NCBI RefSeq assembly: GCF_024347675.1
Contig: NZ_AP024881.1
Coordinates: 1,178,001 to 1,242,000, forward strand
DNA length: 64,000 bases
Source: Vibrio ishigakensis
GTDB taxonomy: Bacteria; Pseudomonadota; Gammaproteobacteria; Enterobacterales; Vibrionaceae
Reading direction: 5' to 3'
A program made the translations under genes and the position numbers. Each line of letters opens with the position of its first letter. Positions within the stretch are counted from its first letter, which is position 1. The notes beneath the pieces are model-generated. The model searched no databases. It was given only the letters and a program-made list of their open reading frames with translations, and was not told the origin of the DNA. Below are positions 31,576 through 40,371 of this stretch, one piece after another.

Positions 31576-31672
31576 ACGCTGAAACACCAATGATGCTTAC
31601 TTAAATTGATCTGGTTAATTTAGCATTTATCCGAGCTAACCTCCAATATAGAGGCCTTGTTAATCGTTGATC

Positions 31673-32650
31673 CTAAACCATTTTATACTTTCTAAGCATT
31701 CCTCTAAATTGATGGTAACTTAGCCCTAACAATTGAGCGGCTCGTTTTTGGTTGTGTTGTGCCTCGGTAAGTGCTTGGTTAAGCATCTGCGTATCTTGCT
31801 GTTGTTGCCACTCTTTATAATCCAGGGGCAAACTCCAGTGGCTTTCTTTAACTTCGATTTTGGGCTCAGCGTGGTTAGCGAACGGGTTGAAAACCAGTTC
31901 TTCGATAGGGTTACTTGGGTCGGGGTTTTGATAGATAGCGCGCTCCACCACATTCTTTAGCTCCCTAACGTTACCCGGCCATGGGTAAGAGAGAAGGCTC
32001 TGATGACACTTTTCGCTAAAGCCAGCAAATAACTCGTAGCCTAGTTCTTGGCACATTTTCATCGCAAAATGCTCGGCCAATAGCGGAATGTCTTGTTGGC
32101 GCTCTCTTAGTGGCGGCAATAGAAGCACATCAAAGGCGAGCCTATCTAATAGGTCTGCGCGAAATTCGCCTTTTTGTGCAAGCTCAGGAAGATTGGCATT
32201 GGTGGCGCATATTAGGCGTACATCACAGTCGAGGGAACGAGTTCCCCCTACACGCTCATACTCGCCGTACTCAATGACGCGAAGCAATTTTTCTTGAACA
32301 AATAGTGGTGCAGTGGCGAGTTCGTCCAAAAACAGTGTGCCTCCCTCTGCGCGTTCAAAGCGCCCTTGATGTCGTCCTTTTGCTCCGGTGAAAGAGCCGG
32401 CCTCGTGACCAAACAGTTCAGAATCAACTACGCCTTCGCTTAATGTGGCGCAGTTGATGTTGATCAGAGGTTTATCCCAACGCTTAGAGAGGTAGTGCAG
32501 GCGGCGCGCGATAAGTTCTTTACCTGTACCGCGTTCACCTATGATGAGTACTGGTCTATTGATAGGCGCGAGGCGTGAGACCTTGTCCAATACACTTAAA
32601 AAGTTTGTTGATTGCCCAAGAAGGGATTGCTCTTTCATCTGATTAGCCAT
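31673..32650 (-). CDS. pspF: Psp operon transcriptional activator PspF
   Basis: Sigma-54 enhancer-binding protein of about 325 residues lacking a receiver domain, held inactive by PspA. It contains Walker A IIGERGTGKEL, Walker B FLDELATAP, and the sigma-54 contact loop, here GSFTGA rather than GAFTGA. A C-terminal Fis-type helix-turn-helix (NQKRAAQLLGLSYHQFRGML) binds upstream activating sites. Divergent from pspA. The start at ATG 32650 is a choice among several close candidates. Confidence 0.94.
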   Translation of the reverse strand: MANQMKEQSLLGQSTNFLSVLDKVSRLAPINRPVLIIGERGTGKELIARRLHYLSKRWDKPLININCATLSEGVVDSELFGHEAGSFTGAKGRHQGRFERAEGGTLFLDELATAPLFVQEKLLRVIEYGEYERVGGTRSLDCDVRLICATNANLPELAQKGEFRADLLDRLAFDVLLLPPLRERQQDIPLLAEHFAMKMCQELGYELFAGFSEKCHQSLLSYPWPGNVRELKNVVERAIYQNPDPSNPIEELVFNPFANHAEPKIEVKESHWSLPLDYKEWQQQQDTQMLNQALTEAQHNQKRAAQLLGLSYHQFRGMLRKYKMV

Positions 32651-32797
32651 TTTCACCACTATATGGTTAATATTTTGCTAATTGGATTTTTAGTCAAGTG
32701 AAATTGAGTGAGCAAGCAGAGATTAAATCTTGATGAAATATATTTAACTGGCTGTTTTATATGAATTTAATCTATCTTGGCCTGGGGCTGATAAAAG

Positions 32798-32815
32798 TTG
32801 GCACTGCATTTGAAT
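32798..32815 (+). promoter_or_regulatory. Sigma-54 promoter of pspABC
   Basis: TTGGCAC forms the -24 element and ATTTGA the -12. The GG and GA doublets are 10 bases apart; the -12 carries GA in place of the usual GC. It lies 40 bases before pspA and faces the PspF gene, as expected for the psp operon. Confidence 0.65.
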
Positions 32816-32854
32816 AGTGAAAAGAGACATTCGTGAATAAAGATTGGAGGAACA

Positions 32855-33523
32855 ATGGGTATTTTTTCGCGTTTTGCAGACATAGTAAATTCTAATATCA
32901 ACGCTCTACTGGATAAGGCAGAAGATCCAGAAAAGATGATTCGCCTAATCATCCAGGAGATGGAAGACACCCTAGTAGAGGTGCGTACCAATTCAGCCAA
33001 AGCACTGGCTGAGCGCAAAGAGCTCAAACGCCGTGTTGATCAGGTAGAGACACAGGTTGAAGAGTGGCAACAAAAAGCAAGTCTAGCGCTAACTAAAGGC
33101 CGTGAAGAGTTGGCAAGAGCGGCGCTTATTGAGAAGCAGCGCATAGCTAAGACCCTAGCGACCTTGCATACCGAACAGACCTTGGTGGAAGAAACCATTA
33201 CTAAGCTCAGCGATGAAGTGGTGAAGCTAGAGAACAAGATTAATGAAACACGCGCTCGCCAATCGGCGTTGGCTATGCGTCAGAAAGCGGCGAAGAGTCG
33301 CAAGGATGTACAGGAGCACCTGCACAGCGGCCGCGCTGAAAATACCATGGCGAAATTTGAAGAGTACGAGAAGAAAATCGACAGACTTGAAGCCGATGCC
33401 GAGAGCTACAGTCTGAAGAATGAAAGCAAATCTCTAGACCAAGAGTTTGCCGAGCTTCAAGCAGATGACGAGATTGAAAAAGAGCTTCAGAGAATGAAGC
33501 AAGACATCGACAAGAGTCAATAA
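32855..33523 (+). CDS. pspA: Phage shock protein A
   Basis: A 222-residue almost wholly helical protein (PspA/IM30/ESCRT-III family). It inhibits PspF in unstressed cells and assembles on damaged inner membrane. It starts MGIFSRFADIVNSNINALLDKAEDPEKMI, which is the amphipathic membrane-binding helix, followed by long coiled coils to about residue 185. Strong AGGA ribosome site. First gene of pspABC. Confidence 0.97.
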   Translation: MGIFSRFADIVNSNINALLDKAEDPEKMIRLIIQEMEDTLVEVRTNSAKALAERKELKRRVDQVETQVEEWQQKASLALTKGREELARAALIEKQRIAKTLATLHTEQTLVEETITKLSDEVVKLENKINETRARQSALAMRQKAAKSRKDVQEHLHSGRAENTMAKFEEYEKKIDRLEADAESYSLKNESKSLDQEFAELQADDEIEKELQRMKQDIDKSQ

Positions 33524-33532
33524 GGGGGCGCA

Positions 33533-33757
33533 ATGTCTGGATGGTTGGCAGTACCGTTAATAGTTTTCTGTATCTTTGTCGCGCCACTGTGGCTACTTTT
33601 GCACTACCGCAGCAAGCGTAACCTAGATCAGGGTCTGACAGAGCAAGAGCGTGAGCAATTGCAGGAGCTTTCTGGCAAGGCTGTGCAGATGAAGCAGCGT
33701 ATCGAAACGCTCGAGAAAATTCTCGATGCTGAAACTCCAGGATGGAGGAATAAGTAA
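33533..33757 (+). CDS. pspB: Phage shock protein B
   Basis: A 74-residue membrane protein with one N-terminal helix (about residues 4-24, LAVPLIVFCIFVAPLWLLL) and a cytosolic coiled coil. It senses envelope stress with PspC and relieves PspA inhibition of PspF. Its stop overlaps the pspC start by one base. Confidence 0.95.
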   Translation: MSGWLAVPLIVFCIFVAPLWLLLHYRSKRNLDQGLTEQEREQLQELSGKAVQMKQRIETLEKILDAETPGWRNK

Positions 33758-34140
33758 TGAATGGCCTCTATCGCGATACAAATAAGGCTTGGCTGACCGG
33801 TGTGTGTGCAGGTATCGCTGCTCGCTTCGGGTTAGAGATTTGGGTGGTGCGCATCTTGGTGGTTTCTGCTGGTCTGTTAGGGGGTGGTTTGCTGGTAGTG
33901 CTGGCTTATTTCGCCGCTAGCTTAATGCTCGAGAAGCAGACACCACAGATATTTCAGACCAAGCAACAGCAGTTTGATCATCAAATGAAGCAAAAAAGTT
34001 GGCAGTCGGGTCGCCCTGCGAAAGAACTGCTTAGCGTGGTTGATGCGGATTTTAAAGAGATGGAGCACTCTCTTCGCAATATGGAGGCTTATGTCACCTC
34101 CGAAACCTACAAAACCAATAAAGCATTTCGCGATCTGTAA
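33757..34140 (+). CDS. pspC: Phage shock protein C
   Basis: A 127-residue inner-membrane protein with the PspC domain at residues ~1-65 (LYRDTNKAWLTGVCAGIAARFGLEIWVVRI) containing the helix GLLGGGLLVVLAYFAAS. A cytosolic C-terminal tail follows. It is the stress-sensing partner of PspB. The operon ends here with a strong terminator; no pspD or pspE is seen. Confidence 0.95.
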   Translation: MNGLYRDTNKAWLTGVCAGIAARFGLEIWVVRILVVSAGLLGGGLLVVLAYFAASLMLEKQTPQIFQTKQQQFDHQMKQKSWQSGRPAKELLSVVDADFKEMEHSLRNMEAYVTSETYKTNKAFRDL

Positions 34141-34159
34141 TCGTAAATTCCTCCTCCAC

Positions 34160-34187
34160 GGCGCTCATAGTTTGAGCGCCTTTTTTG
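34160..34187 (+). terminator. Terminator of pspABC
   Basis: GGCGCTCA/TGAGCGCC stem followed by six T's. Confidence 0.9.
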
Positions 34188-34325
34188 TGTTGTCTACGCT
34201 ATAAAAGCTAATATCTTCAAAGGTTTGTAAATACCTGTAATCTCGACACTTTTCTCGATGTAAAACTTGGCGTTAACACTTTGATACATCTATGTTTAAT
34301 AGAGTTTTTCAAACAAGGATGGATT

Positions 34326-35360
34326 ATGCGCCTCCATTGGATTGTATTATCAGTGTGCGCTTTAGGGGTGTCCGGTTGTTCGGAGAAAGAGCAAGAGATC
34401 CCAGAGCCAGAATCTAGGCCCGCTAAACTTTTCACCGTCTCCGTGGGAGACAAACCCTTTGAGCGGGTATTTCCAGCCAGTTCTACCGCCGGTGATAGGG
34501 CGGTTCTTGCGTTTCGTGTCCCGGGCGAACTGATTGACCTGCCTGTCAATGCTGGCCAGCCAGTAAAGAAGGGACAGGTGTTAGCCAGTCTTGATGATGA
34601 AGAGTACAAACTACTCAGAAACCAAGCCAAGGCGAATTTCAATCTTGCCAGTGTTCAACTGAAACGTATGGAGACTCTTATCCGAGACAAGGTAGTGTCG
34701 GAGCAAGAGTATGATCAAGCAGTAGCAAACCATAAGTCAGCAAGAGCGTCATTCGATCAAGCCGATGCTAACTTTGGCTACGCGAAATTACTCGCTCCCT
34801 TTGATGGCAACATCTCTATTGTCAATATCGACAATCACGAATATGTCGCGGCTAAGCAGGGGGTAATGAACATACAATCCACTTCATTGTTAAAAGTGAT
34901 CTTCCAATTGCCGGACTCTTTGTTGAGGCGATTCGCTGGTGGCACTGAGGTGCAGTCAAACATGGTGTTCGATTCATTTCCGGACCGAAAATTCCCACTT
35001 ACCTTCCAAGAGATAGATACGGAATCAGACCCAACCACAGGTAGCTATAAGGTGACCATGATAATGGACCGCCCGTCAGATATCGGTATCTTGCCGGGTA
35101 TGTCTGGGCATGTGCATGCCATGATACCTCGCTCTAAGCCTTCGGTACTGCCTCAGACCTCGCTGTTTGATTGCGGTAACAAGAAATGTGTTTGGCGTAT
35201 CGACGAAGAATCTCGAGTTGAGCAGATTGCAGTGGATTTGAGTGAGACCGGCGCCGTGGTATCGGGCCTGGTAGATGGTGATCAGATAGTGCTGTCTGGT
35301 GTTGGTGAGCTTGAATCGGGAATGAAGGTTCGCGAATGGATCAAGGAGCGAGGATTATGA
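34326..35360 (+). CDS. vexI: RND efflux membrane-fusion protein, first adaptor (VexI-like)
   Basis: A 344-residue periplasmic adaptor lipoprotein; the signal peptide ends in a VSGC lipobox. The barrel-sandwich half-motifs are LIDLPVNAGQPVKKGQVLASLDDEEY and FGYAKLLAPFDGNIS, flanking a short helical hairpin (~100-150). The ATG at 34326 follows an AAGGATGG ribosome site. The tandem of two adaptors and one RND pump next to psp matches my recollection of V. cholerae vexIJK. Its stop overlaps the next start in ATGA. Confidence 0.82.
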   Translation: MRLHWIVLSVCALGVSGCSEKEQEIPEPESRPAKLFTVSVGDKPFERVFPASSTAGDRAVLAFRVPGELIDLPVNAGQPVKKGQVLASLDDEEYKLLRNQAKANFNLASVQLKRMETLIRDKVVSEQEYDQAVANHKSARASFDQADANFGYAKLLAPFDGNISIVNIDNHEYVAAKQGVMNIQSTSLLKVIFQLPDSLLRRFAGGTEVQSNMVFDSFPDRKFPLTFQEIDTESDPTTGSYKVTMIMDRPSDIGILPGMSGHVHAMIPRSKPSVLPQTSLFDCGNKKCVWRIDEESRVEQIAVDLSETGAVVSGLVDGDQIVLSGVGELESGMKVREWIKERGL

Positions 35361-36442
35361 TGAAGATGAATTTCCAGTCCCTCGCTGTTGTCGCTTGTGC
35401 AGTGCTGCTTTTTGGCTGTGAGCGCCCAACTATTGAACCTATCTCGCATGTGCCAAGAGTAGAAGTCATGACACTGGGTGAACCGGTTGTTACCGACAGG
35501 CTTTTCTTCCCAGCGGTTGCTCAGGCAGCGCTTCGCTCACACCTAAGTTTTCGCGTTGCTGGTGAGATAGTCGACCTTCCGGTAAACGAAGGGGATATTG
35601 TGAAGAAGGGCGATGTTATCGCAACCTTAGATACCCGTGATTTTAAGATTGATGTGGATACCGCGCGCGCCTCTTATCAGGCCATAAATAGCCAGTATCG
35701 ACGCTCGCGTCCGTTAGTTGAGAAGGGCTTATTGGCTCAGTCTCAATTTGATGAGTTAGCCGCGAAGCGCCAAATCGCCTTAGTGGAACTGCAACTAGCC
35801 AAACTGCATCTAGAGTACACCACATTAAAAGCGCCCATAGATGGGGTAATTTCTCGTGTGAGCGCCGACCGCTTCGAGAATATTCAGGTCGGTCAGCAGA
35901 TAGTAAACATCCATAGCGTTGATGAGATAGAGGTGCTTATTCAAATCCCAGATAGGCTCTTTATCCACCAGCCAACACAGCGAGACCTGCGCCGCGTGAA
36001 CGCTAAGGTGAAAGTTGAAAGTGGCAATATCTATGATGCCAGCATCAAGGAGTTCACTACTGAGCCTGACCCGCAATCAGGCACCTACAACGTGACTCTA
36101 ACCATGCCCATGCCAGAAGACGAGCTGATCCTCGACGGTATGGCTGTAGAGGTTACGGCTAAGAGCAGTGAGGCAGGGCTTAATGTAAGTCGAGGTACGC
36201 GAGTGCCATTTAGTGCTGTGGTCAATATGGATGGTGATCCGCTGGATAGAACCGAGAAGTATGTGTGGCTTCTTGAAGGTGACAAGGTTCGCAGACAGCA
36301 AGTCGAGATAGGTAAGATCAACAACTATACCGTCCAAGTAATCAGTGGCTTAGAAGGGGCCGAGACTCTGGTAACCAAAGGGTTAGCCCAACTGAGAGAG
36401 GGAGTTTCAGTGGAAGTCATTAAGAAGGAGGCTGCGAAATGA
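35357..36442 (+). CDS. vexJ: RND efflux membrane-fusion protein, second adaptor (VexJ-like)
   Basis: A 361-residue second adaptor with a predicted lipobox LLFGC (Phe at -2 is unusual). It repeats the adaptor layout: EIVDLPVNEGDIVKKGDVIATLDTRDF, a hairpin, then LEYTTLKAPIDGVIS. Its sequence is clearly diverged from the first adaptor, so the two are probably not interchangeable. Overlaps of 4 bases on both sides indicate a single translationally coupled operon. Confidence 0.82.
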   Translation: MMKMNFQSLAVVACAVLLFGCERPTIEPISHVPRVEVMTLGEPVVTDRLFFPAVAQAALRSHLSFRVAGEIVDLPVNEGDIVKKGDVIATLDTRDFKIDVDTARASYQAINSQYRRSRPLVEKGLLAQSQFDELAAKRQIALVELQLAKLHLEYTTLKAPIDGVISRVSADRFENIQVGQQIVNIHSVDEIEVLIQIPDRLFIHQPTQRDLRRVNAKVKVESGNIYDASIKEFTTEPDPQSGTYNVTLTMPMPEDELILDGMAVEVTAKSSEAGLNVSRGTRVPFSAVVNMDGDPLDRTEKYVWLLEGDKVRRQQVEIGKINNYTVQVISGLEGAETLVTKGLAQLREGVSVEVIKKEAAK

Positions 36443-39400
36443 GCAAGGATTTAGCCCAGCAGCAAGGCGACGAGGATACTACAGGTATCGCGGCCTATTT
36501 CATAAATAACCGTGTCATCAGTTGGATGATTTCCCTGATTTTCTTAATTGGCGGTACCTTTGCTTTCTTTGGCCTAGGTAGACTAGAAGACCCTGCCTTT
36601 ACCATCAAGGATGCCATGGTTGTGACCTCATACCCTGGTGCAACCCCGCAACAGGTAGAAGAAGAGGTGACCTATCCGTTGGAAAAGGCCATTCAACAGT
36701 TAACCTATGTTGATGAGATCAACTCAATCTCAAGCCGTGGTCTCTCTCAGATTACGGTAACCATGAAAAACAACTATGGCCCGGATGATCTGCCGCAGAT
36801 CTGGGATGAACTTCGCCGAAAGGTAAATGATATCAGGGGCTCGCTTCCTCCCGGGGTTGGAGACCCATCGGTCATCGATGACTTTGGTGATGTTTACGGT
36901 ATCTTGCTTGCGGTCACGGGTGAGGGGTACTCCTATAAAGAGCTTCTCGACTACGTAGACTACCTGCGTCGGGAGCTCGAACTGGTTGATGGCGTGAGTA
37001 AGGTTTCGGTTACTGGCGATCAGCAAGAGCAGGTATTTATCGAGATGTCGATAAAGCGCCTAACTAGCCTTGGGATAGCACCAGATACGGTTTACAACCT
37101 GTTAAGTACGCAAAATACCATAGCCCCTGCCGGTGCCATCCGAGTTGGGGATGATTATGTTCGTATCCATCCAACCGGTGAGTTCCAAGATGTCGACCAA
37201 TTGGGCGATCTCATCATTACCGATGAGACTACTGAAGGGCTTATCTATTTACGTGATGTAGCTGAAGTAAAACGTGGCTATATCGACGTGCCGTCGAATG
37301 TGATTACCTATAACGGCAATCTGGCCCTGAACGTAGGAATCTCCTTCAACTCGGGAGTGAATGTTGTTGATATCGGCGCCATGGTGGATAAGCGCCTAGC
37401 TGAGCTTAAGTTCCAACAACCTATAGGTATTGAGATCTCAGAGATCTACAGCCAGCCAAAAGAGGTAGATAAATCGGTTAGCGGATTTGTGATAAGCCTT
37501 GGGCAGGCGGTCGCTATCGTAATCGTGGTACTGCTGTTCTTTATGGGGCTTCGATCTGGTCTCTTGATCGGTTTGATACTGCTGCTGACTGTGCTCGGCA
37601 CCTTCGTGTTTATGAAGTACTTTGCCATCGACCTTCAGCGTATCTCCTTGGGTGCCTTGGTTATCGCACTGGGTATGCTGGTGGATAACGCCATCGTGGT
37701 GGTAGAGGGGATATTGGTCGGGACGCAGAAGGGGCGGACGCGCTTACAGGCCGCCACTGACATTGTTACCCAGACTAAGTGGCCCCTATTGGGCGCGACC
37801 GTTATTGCGGTAACTGCCTTTGCGCCTATCGGTTTGTCGCAAGATTCTACCGGTGAGTATTGTGGCACCCTGTTTACCGTGCTCCTTATCTCATTGATGC
37901 TCTCGTGGTTTACCGCGATTTCTCTAACACCTTTCTTTGCTGATATCTTCTTTAAAGGACAGAAGGTAAAAGAGGGGGAGAATAACGACCCATACAACGG
38001 CTTCGTGTTTGTGATGTATAAGAAGTTCTTGGATTTTTGTATGCGCCGCGCTTGGTTAACTGTGGTCTTACTTATAGGTATGCTTGCAGGCAGTTTGTAC
38101 GGCTTCACCTATATTAAACAAGCTTTCTTCCCATCATCCACCACGCCTATGTTCCTTTCTGACATCTGGCTGCCAGAAGGAACCGATATTCGTGCCACTA
38201 ATACCAAGCTTAAGGTGATTGAGAATTGGCTTCTAGAGCAAGATGGCGTATCACACGTAACCACTACCGCAGGTAAGGGTCTTCAGCGTTTTATGCTGAC
38301 CTACTCACCGGAGAAATCTTATGCCTCCTATGGTGAGATCGTTACTCGCGTAGAGAGCTATGAAGTGCTAGACGCTCTTATGCTTCGCTATCGTGAGTAC
38401 GTGGCGAACAACTTCCCTGAAATCAACTATAAGCTGAAGAAGATAGAGCTAGGCCCTGGTGGCGGAGCTAAGATTGAGGCGCGTATTATCGGTTCAGACC
38501 CAACTGTACTTCGCACCATAGCCGCTCAAGTTGTAGATATTATGAATGCCGATCCTGGCGCGACTAATATTCGCCATGACTGGCGTGAGCGTACCAAGGT
38601 TCTTGAGCCTCTGTTCAATGAAAGTCAGGCACGTCGCTACGGTATTACCAAGTCAGACATGGATGATTTCCTGCAGATGTCATTCTCAGGTAAGTCTATC
38701 GGTGTATATCGTGACGGTACGACCTTGATGCCGATTGTCGGTCGATTGACAGAAAAAGAGCGTGTGGATTTTCGTAATATCGAAGGGATGAAGATCTGGA
38801 GTCCAGCTCTTAGCGAGTACATCCCATTGCAACAAATCATGCTTGGCTATGAGGTTCGTTGGGAAGACCCACTTATCGTACGTAAAAACCGTAAGCGTAT
38901 GCTGACCATAATGGCCGACCCTGATTTGCTTGGCGAAGAAACTGCAGCTACCCTGCAAAAACGTCTGCAAAGCCAGATTGAGGCTATCGAGATGCCACCG
39001 GGTTACAGCCTAGAGTGGGGCGGTGAGTATGAGTCTTCGGCTGACGCGCAAGAGTCATTGTTCCAGACTATGCCTATGGGTTATTTGTTCATGTTCTTGA
39101 TCACTGTGTTCTTGTTTAACTCAGTGAAAGAGCCGTTGATCGTTTGGCTCACTGTGCCTTTGGCGGTCATAGGGGTTGCCAGTGGTCTGCTCTTGTTAGA
39201 TACGCCGTTTGGCTTTATGGCGCTGCTGGGTTTCTTGAGTCTATCGGGTATGCTTTTGAAAAACGGTATCGTTTTGATTGACCAGATAGAGCTTGAGATC
39301 AACTCGGGCAAATCACCCTATAAAGCGGTGGTGGAAGCGGCGCTGAGTCGTGTACGTCCAGTATGTATGGCAGCAATTACCACCATCTTAGGTATGATCC

Positions 39401-39537
39401 CGCTACTGCCGGATATCTTCTTTAAGCCTATGGCGGTAACCATTATGTTTGGTCTCGGTTTTGCGACCGTATTGACACTTATCGTGGTGCCTGTGTTATA
39501 CCGTCTATTCCATAAGATTCAGGTAGAGCAGGTGTAA
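36439..39537 (+). CDS. vexK: RND multidrug efflux permease (VexK-like)
   Basis: A 1032-residue inner-membrane proton-driven pump with the RND layout of 12 helices and two large periplasmic loops (about 40-335 and 560-870). Helix 4 contains LGMLVDNAIVVVEG: the first Asp of the AcrB Asp407-Asp408 pair is kept (D416 here) but the second is Asn. The helix 10 Lys is kept in LLKNGIVLID. The substrate is unknown; relatives export bile salts, detergents or triclosan. No outer-membrane channel gene is adjacent, so a TolC homologue elsewhere is likely. Confidence 0.88.
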   Translation: MSKDLAQQQGDEDTTGIAAYFINNRVISWMISLIFLIGGTFAFFGLGRLEDPAFTIKDAMVVTSYPGATPQQVEEEVTYPLEKAIQQLTYVDEINSISSRGLSQITVTMKNNYGPDDLPQIWDELRRKVNDIRGSLPPGVGDPSVIDDFGDVYGILLAVTGEGYSYKELLDYVDYLRRELELVDGVSKVSVTGDQQEQVFIEMSIKRLTSLGIAPDTVYNLLSTQNTIAPAGAIRVGDDYVRIHPTGEFQDVDQLGDLIITDETTEGLIYLRDVAEVKRGYIDVPSNVITYNGNLALNVGISFNSGVNVVDIGAMVDKRLAELKFQQPIGIEISEIYSQPKEVDKSVSGFVISLGQAVAIVIVVLLFFMGLRSGLLIGLILLLTVLGTFVFMKYFAIDLQRISLGALVIALGMLVDNAIVVVEGILVGTQKGRTRLQAATDIVTQTKWPLLGATVIAVTAFAPIGLSQDSTGEYCGTLFTVLLISLMLSWFTAISLTPFFADIFFKGQKVKEGENNDPYNGFVFVMYKKFLDFCMRRAWLTVVLLIGMLAGSLYGFTYIKQAFFPSSTTPMFLSDIWLPEGTDIRATNTKLKVIENWLLEQDGVSHVTTTAGKGLQRFMLTYSPEKSYASYGEIVTRVESYEVLDALMLRYREYVANNFPEINYKLKKIELGPGGGAKIEARIIGSDPTVLRTIAAQVVDIMNADPGATNIRHDWRERTKVLEPLFNESQARRYGITKSDMDDFLQMSFSGKSIGVYRDGTTLMPIVGRLTEKERVDFRNIEGMKIWSPALSEYIPLQQIMLGYEVRWEDPLIVRKNRKRMLTIMADPDLLGEETAATLQKRLQSQIEAIEMPPGYSLEWGGEYESSADAQESLFQTMPMGYLFMFLITVFLFNSVKEPLIVWLTVPLAVIGVASGLLLLDTPFGFMALLGFLSLSGMLLKNGIVLIDQIELEINSGKSPYKAVVEAALSRVRPVCMAAITTILGMIPLLPDIFFKPMAVTIMFGLGFATVLTLIVVPVLYRLFHKIQVEQV

Positions 39538-40109
39538 TGAGCGAGATCCCAAACGATGGAGCCTGTGGTTGGGCGCAGAACACTCAAATCGAACGTGATT
39601 ATCACGACAGCGAGTGGGGCGTGCCTAGCCATGATGATAGGCACTTGTTTGAGTGCCTGATACTAGAAGGAGCGCAAGCGGGTTTGAGTTGGTTAACGGT
39701 ATTAAGAAAGCGAGAAGGCTACCAAAAGGCCTTCTTGAACTTCGATATCCAGGCGTTAGCTAAGTTAGACGAGAGCAACGTGGATTACATCAAGGAGAAT
39801 TATGATGTAATCCGGCACAAGGGCAAGATAGCCTCGGTTTATCTCAATGCTAGAGCGGCAATCGAACTTCAAAAAGAGTATGGCTCATTAAGTAAAGCCC
39901 TATGGCAATTTGTTGACCACAAGACCATAGTCAATAACTGGCAATCCATGTCAGAAGTTCCGGCTTCTACAGAACAATCGAAGGCCATGAGCAAGTTTCT
40001 AAAAAAGCGTGGCTTTAAGTTTGTGGGTGAAACTATCTGCTACGCCTTTATGCAGGCAGTAGGCATGGTCGACGATCATCTAGTTTCGTGTCCAAGAAAA
40101 CCTAAATAA
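39537..40109 (+). CDS. tag: DNA-3-methyladenine glycosylase I
   Basis: A 190-residue base-excision repair enzyme that removes 3-methyladenine. It carries the zinc-snap ligands Cys (GACGWA) and His (RDYHDSEWG) near the N-terminus and His/Cys in DDHLVSCPR at the C-terminus, with the HhH-family fold between. Its ATG shares one base with the efflux permease TAA, so it is translationally coupled to the RND operon, an unusual partner for a repair enzyme. Confidence 0.95.
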   Translation: MSEIPNDGACGWAQNTQIERDYHDSEWGVPSHDDRHLFECLILEGAQAGLSWLTVLRKREGYQKAFLNFDIQALAKLDESNVDYIKENYDVIRHKGKIASVYLNARAAIELQKEYGSLSKALWQFVDHKTIVNNWQSMSEVPASTEQSKAMSKFLKKRGFKFVGETICYAFMQAVGMVDDHLVSCPRKPK

Positions 40110-40128
40110 CTGTTTACTGTAAAGACTC

Positions 40129-40153
40129 AAGGGAAGCGTTCTGTTTCCCTTAT
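40129..40153 (+). terminator. Probable terminator after tag
   Basis: AAGGGAA/TTCCCTT arms with a short loop just past tag; the T-tract is short. Confidence 0.5.
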
Positions 40154-40371
40154 CTGTCCAACCGAAAACACAATTGATCTCGGCCGTCTAGGTCATCGTT
40201 AAAACATGAGCAATTCTTTCTCGTATGCTTGGCATTTCTACGGTATTGGGTGTGGGTTTCACTTCCTAGCAACTTCGAGTTGCAAATTGTGTTCGCGTTT
40301 TCCCTGCTGTTTTCCCTAATCTGTAATAGAATACACGCGACCAATTCGCCTTCTAACTGAAAAGGAACGCC

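Noticed and set aside
34250..34290. Possible sigma-54 element (TTGGCG) upstream of the efflux operon
   Set aside because: The GG doublet is followed after 10 bases by TT, not GC, so it does not fit the -24/-12 rule.
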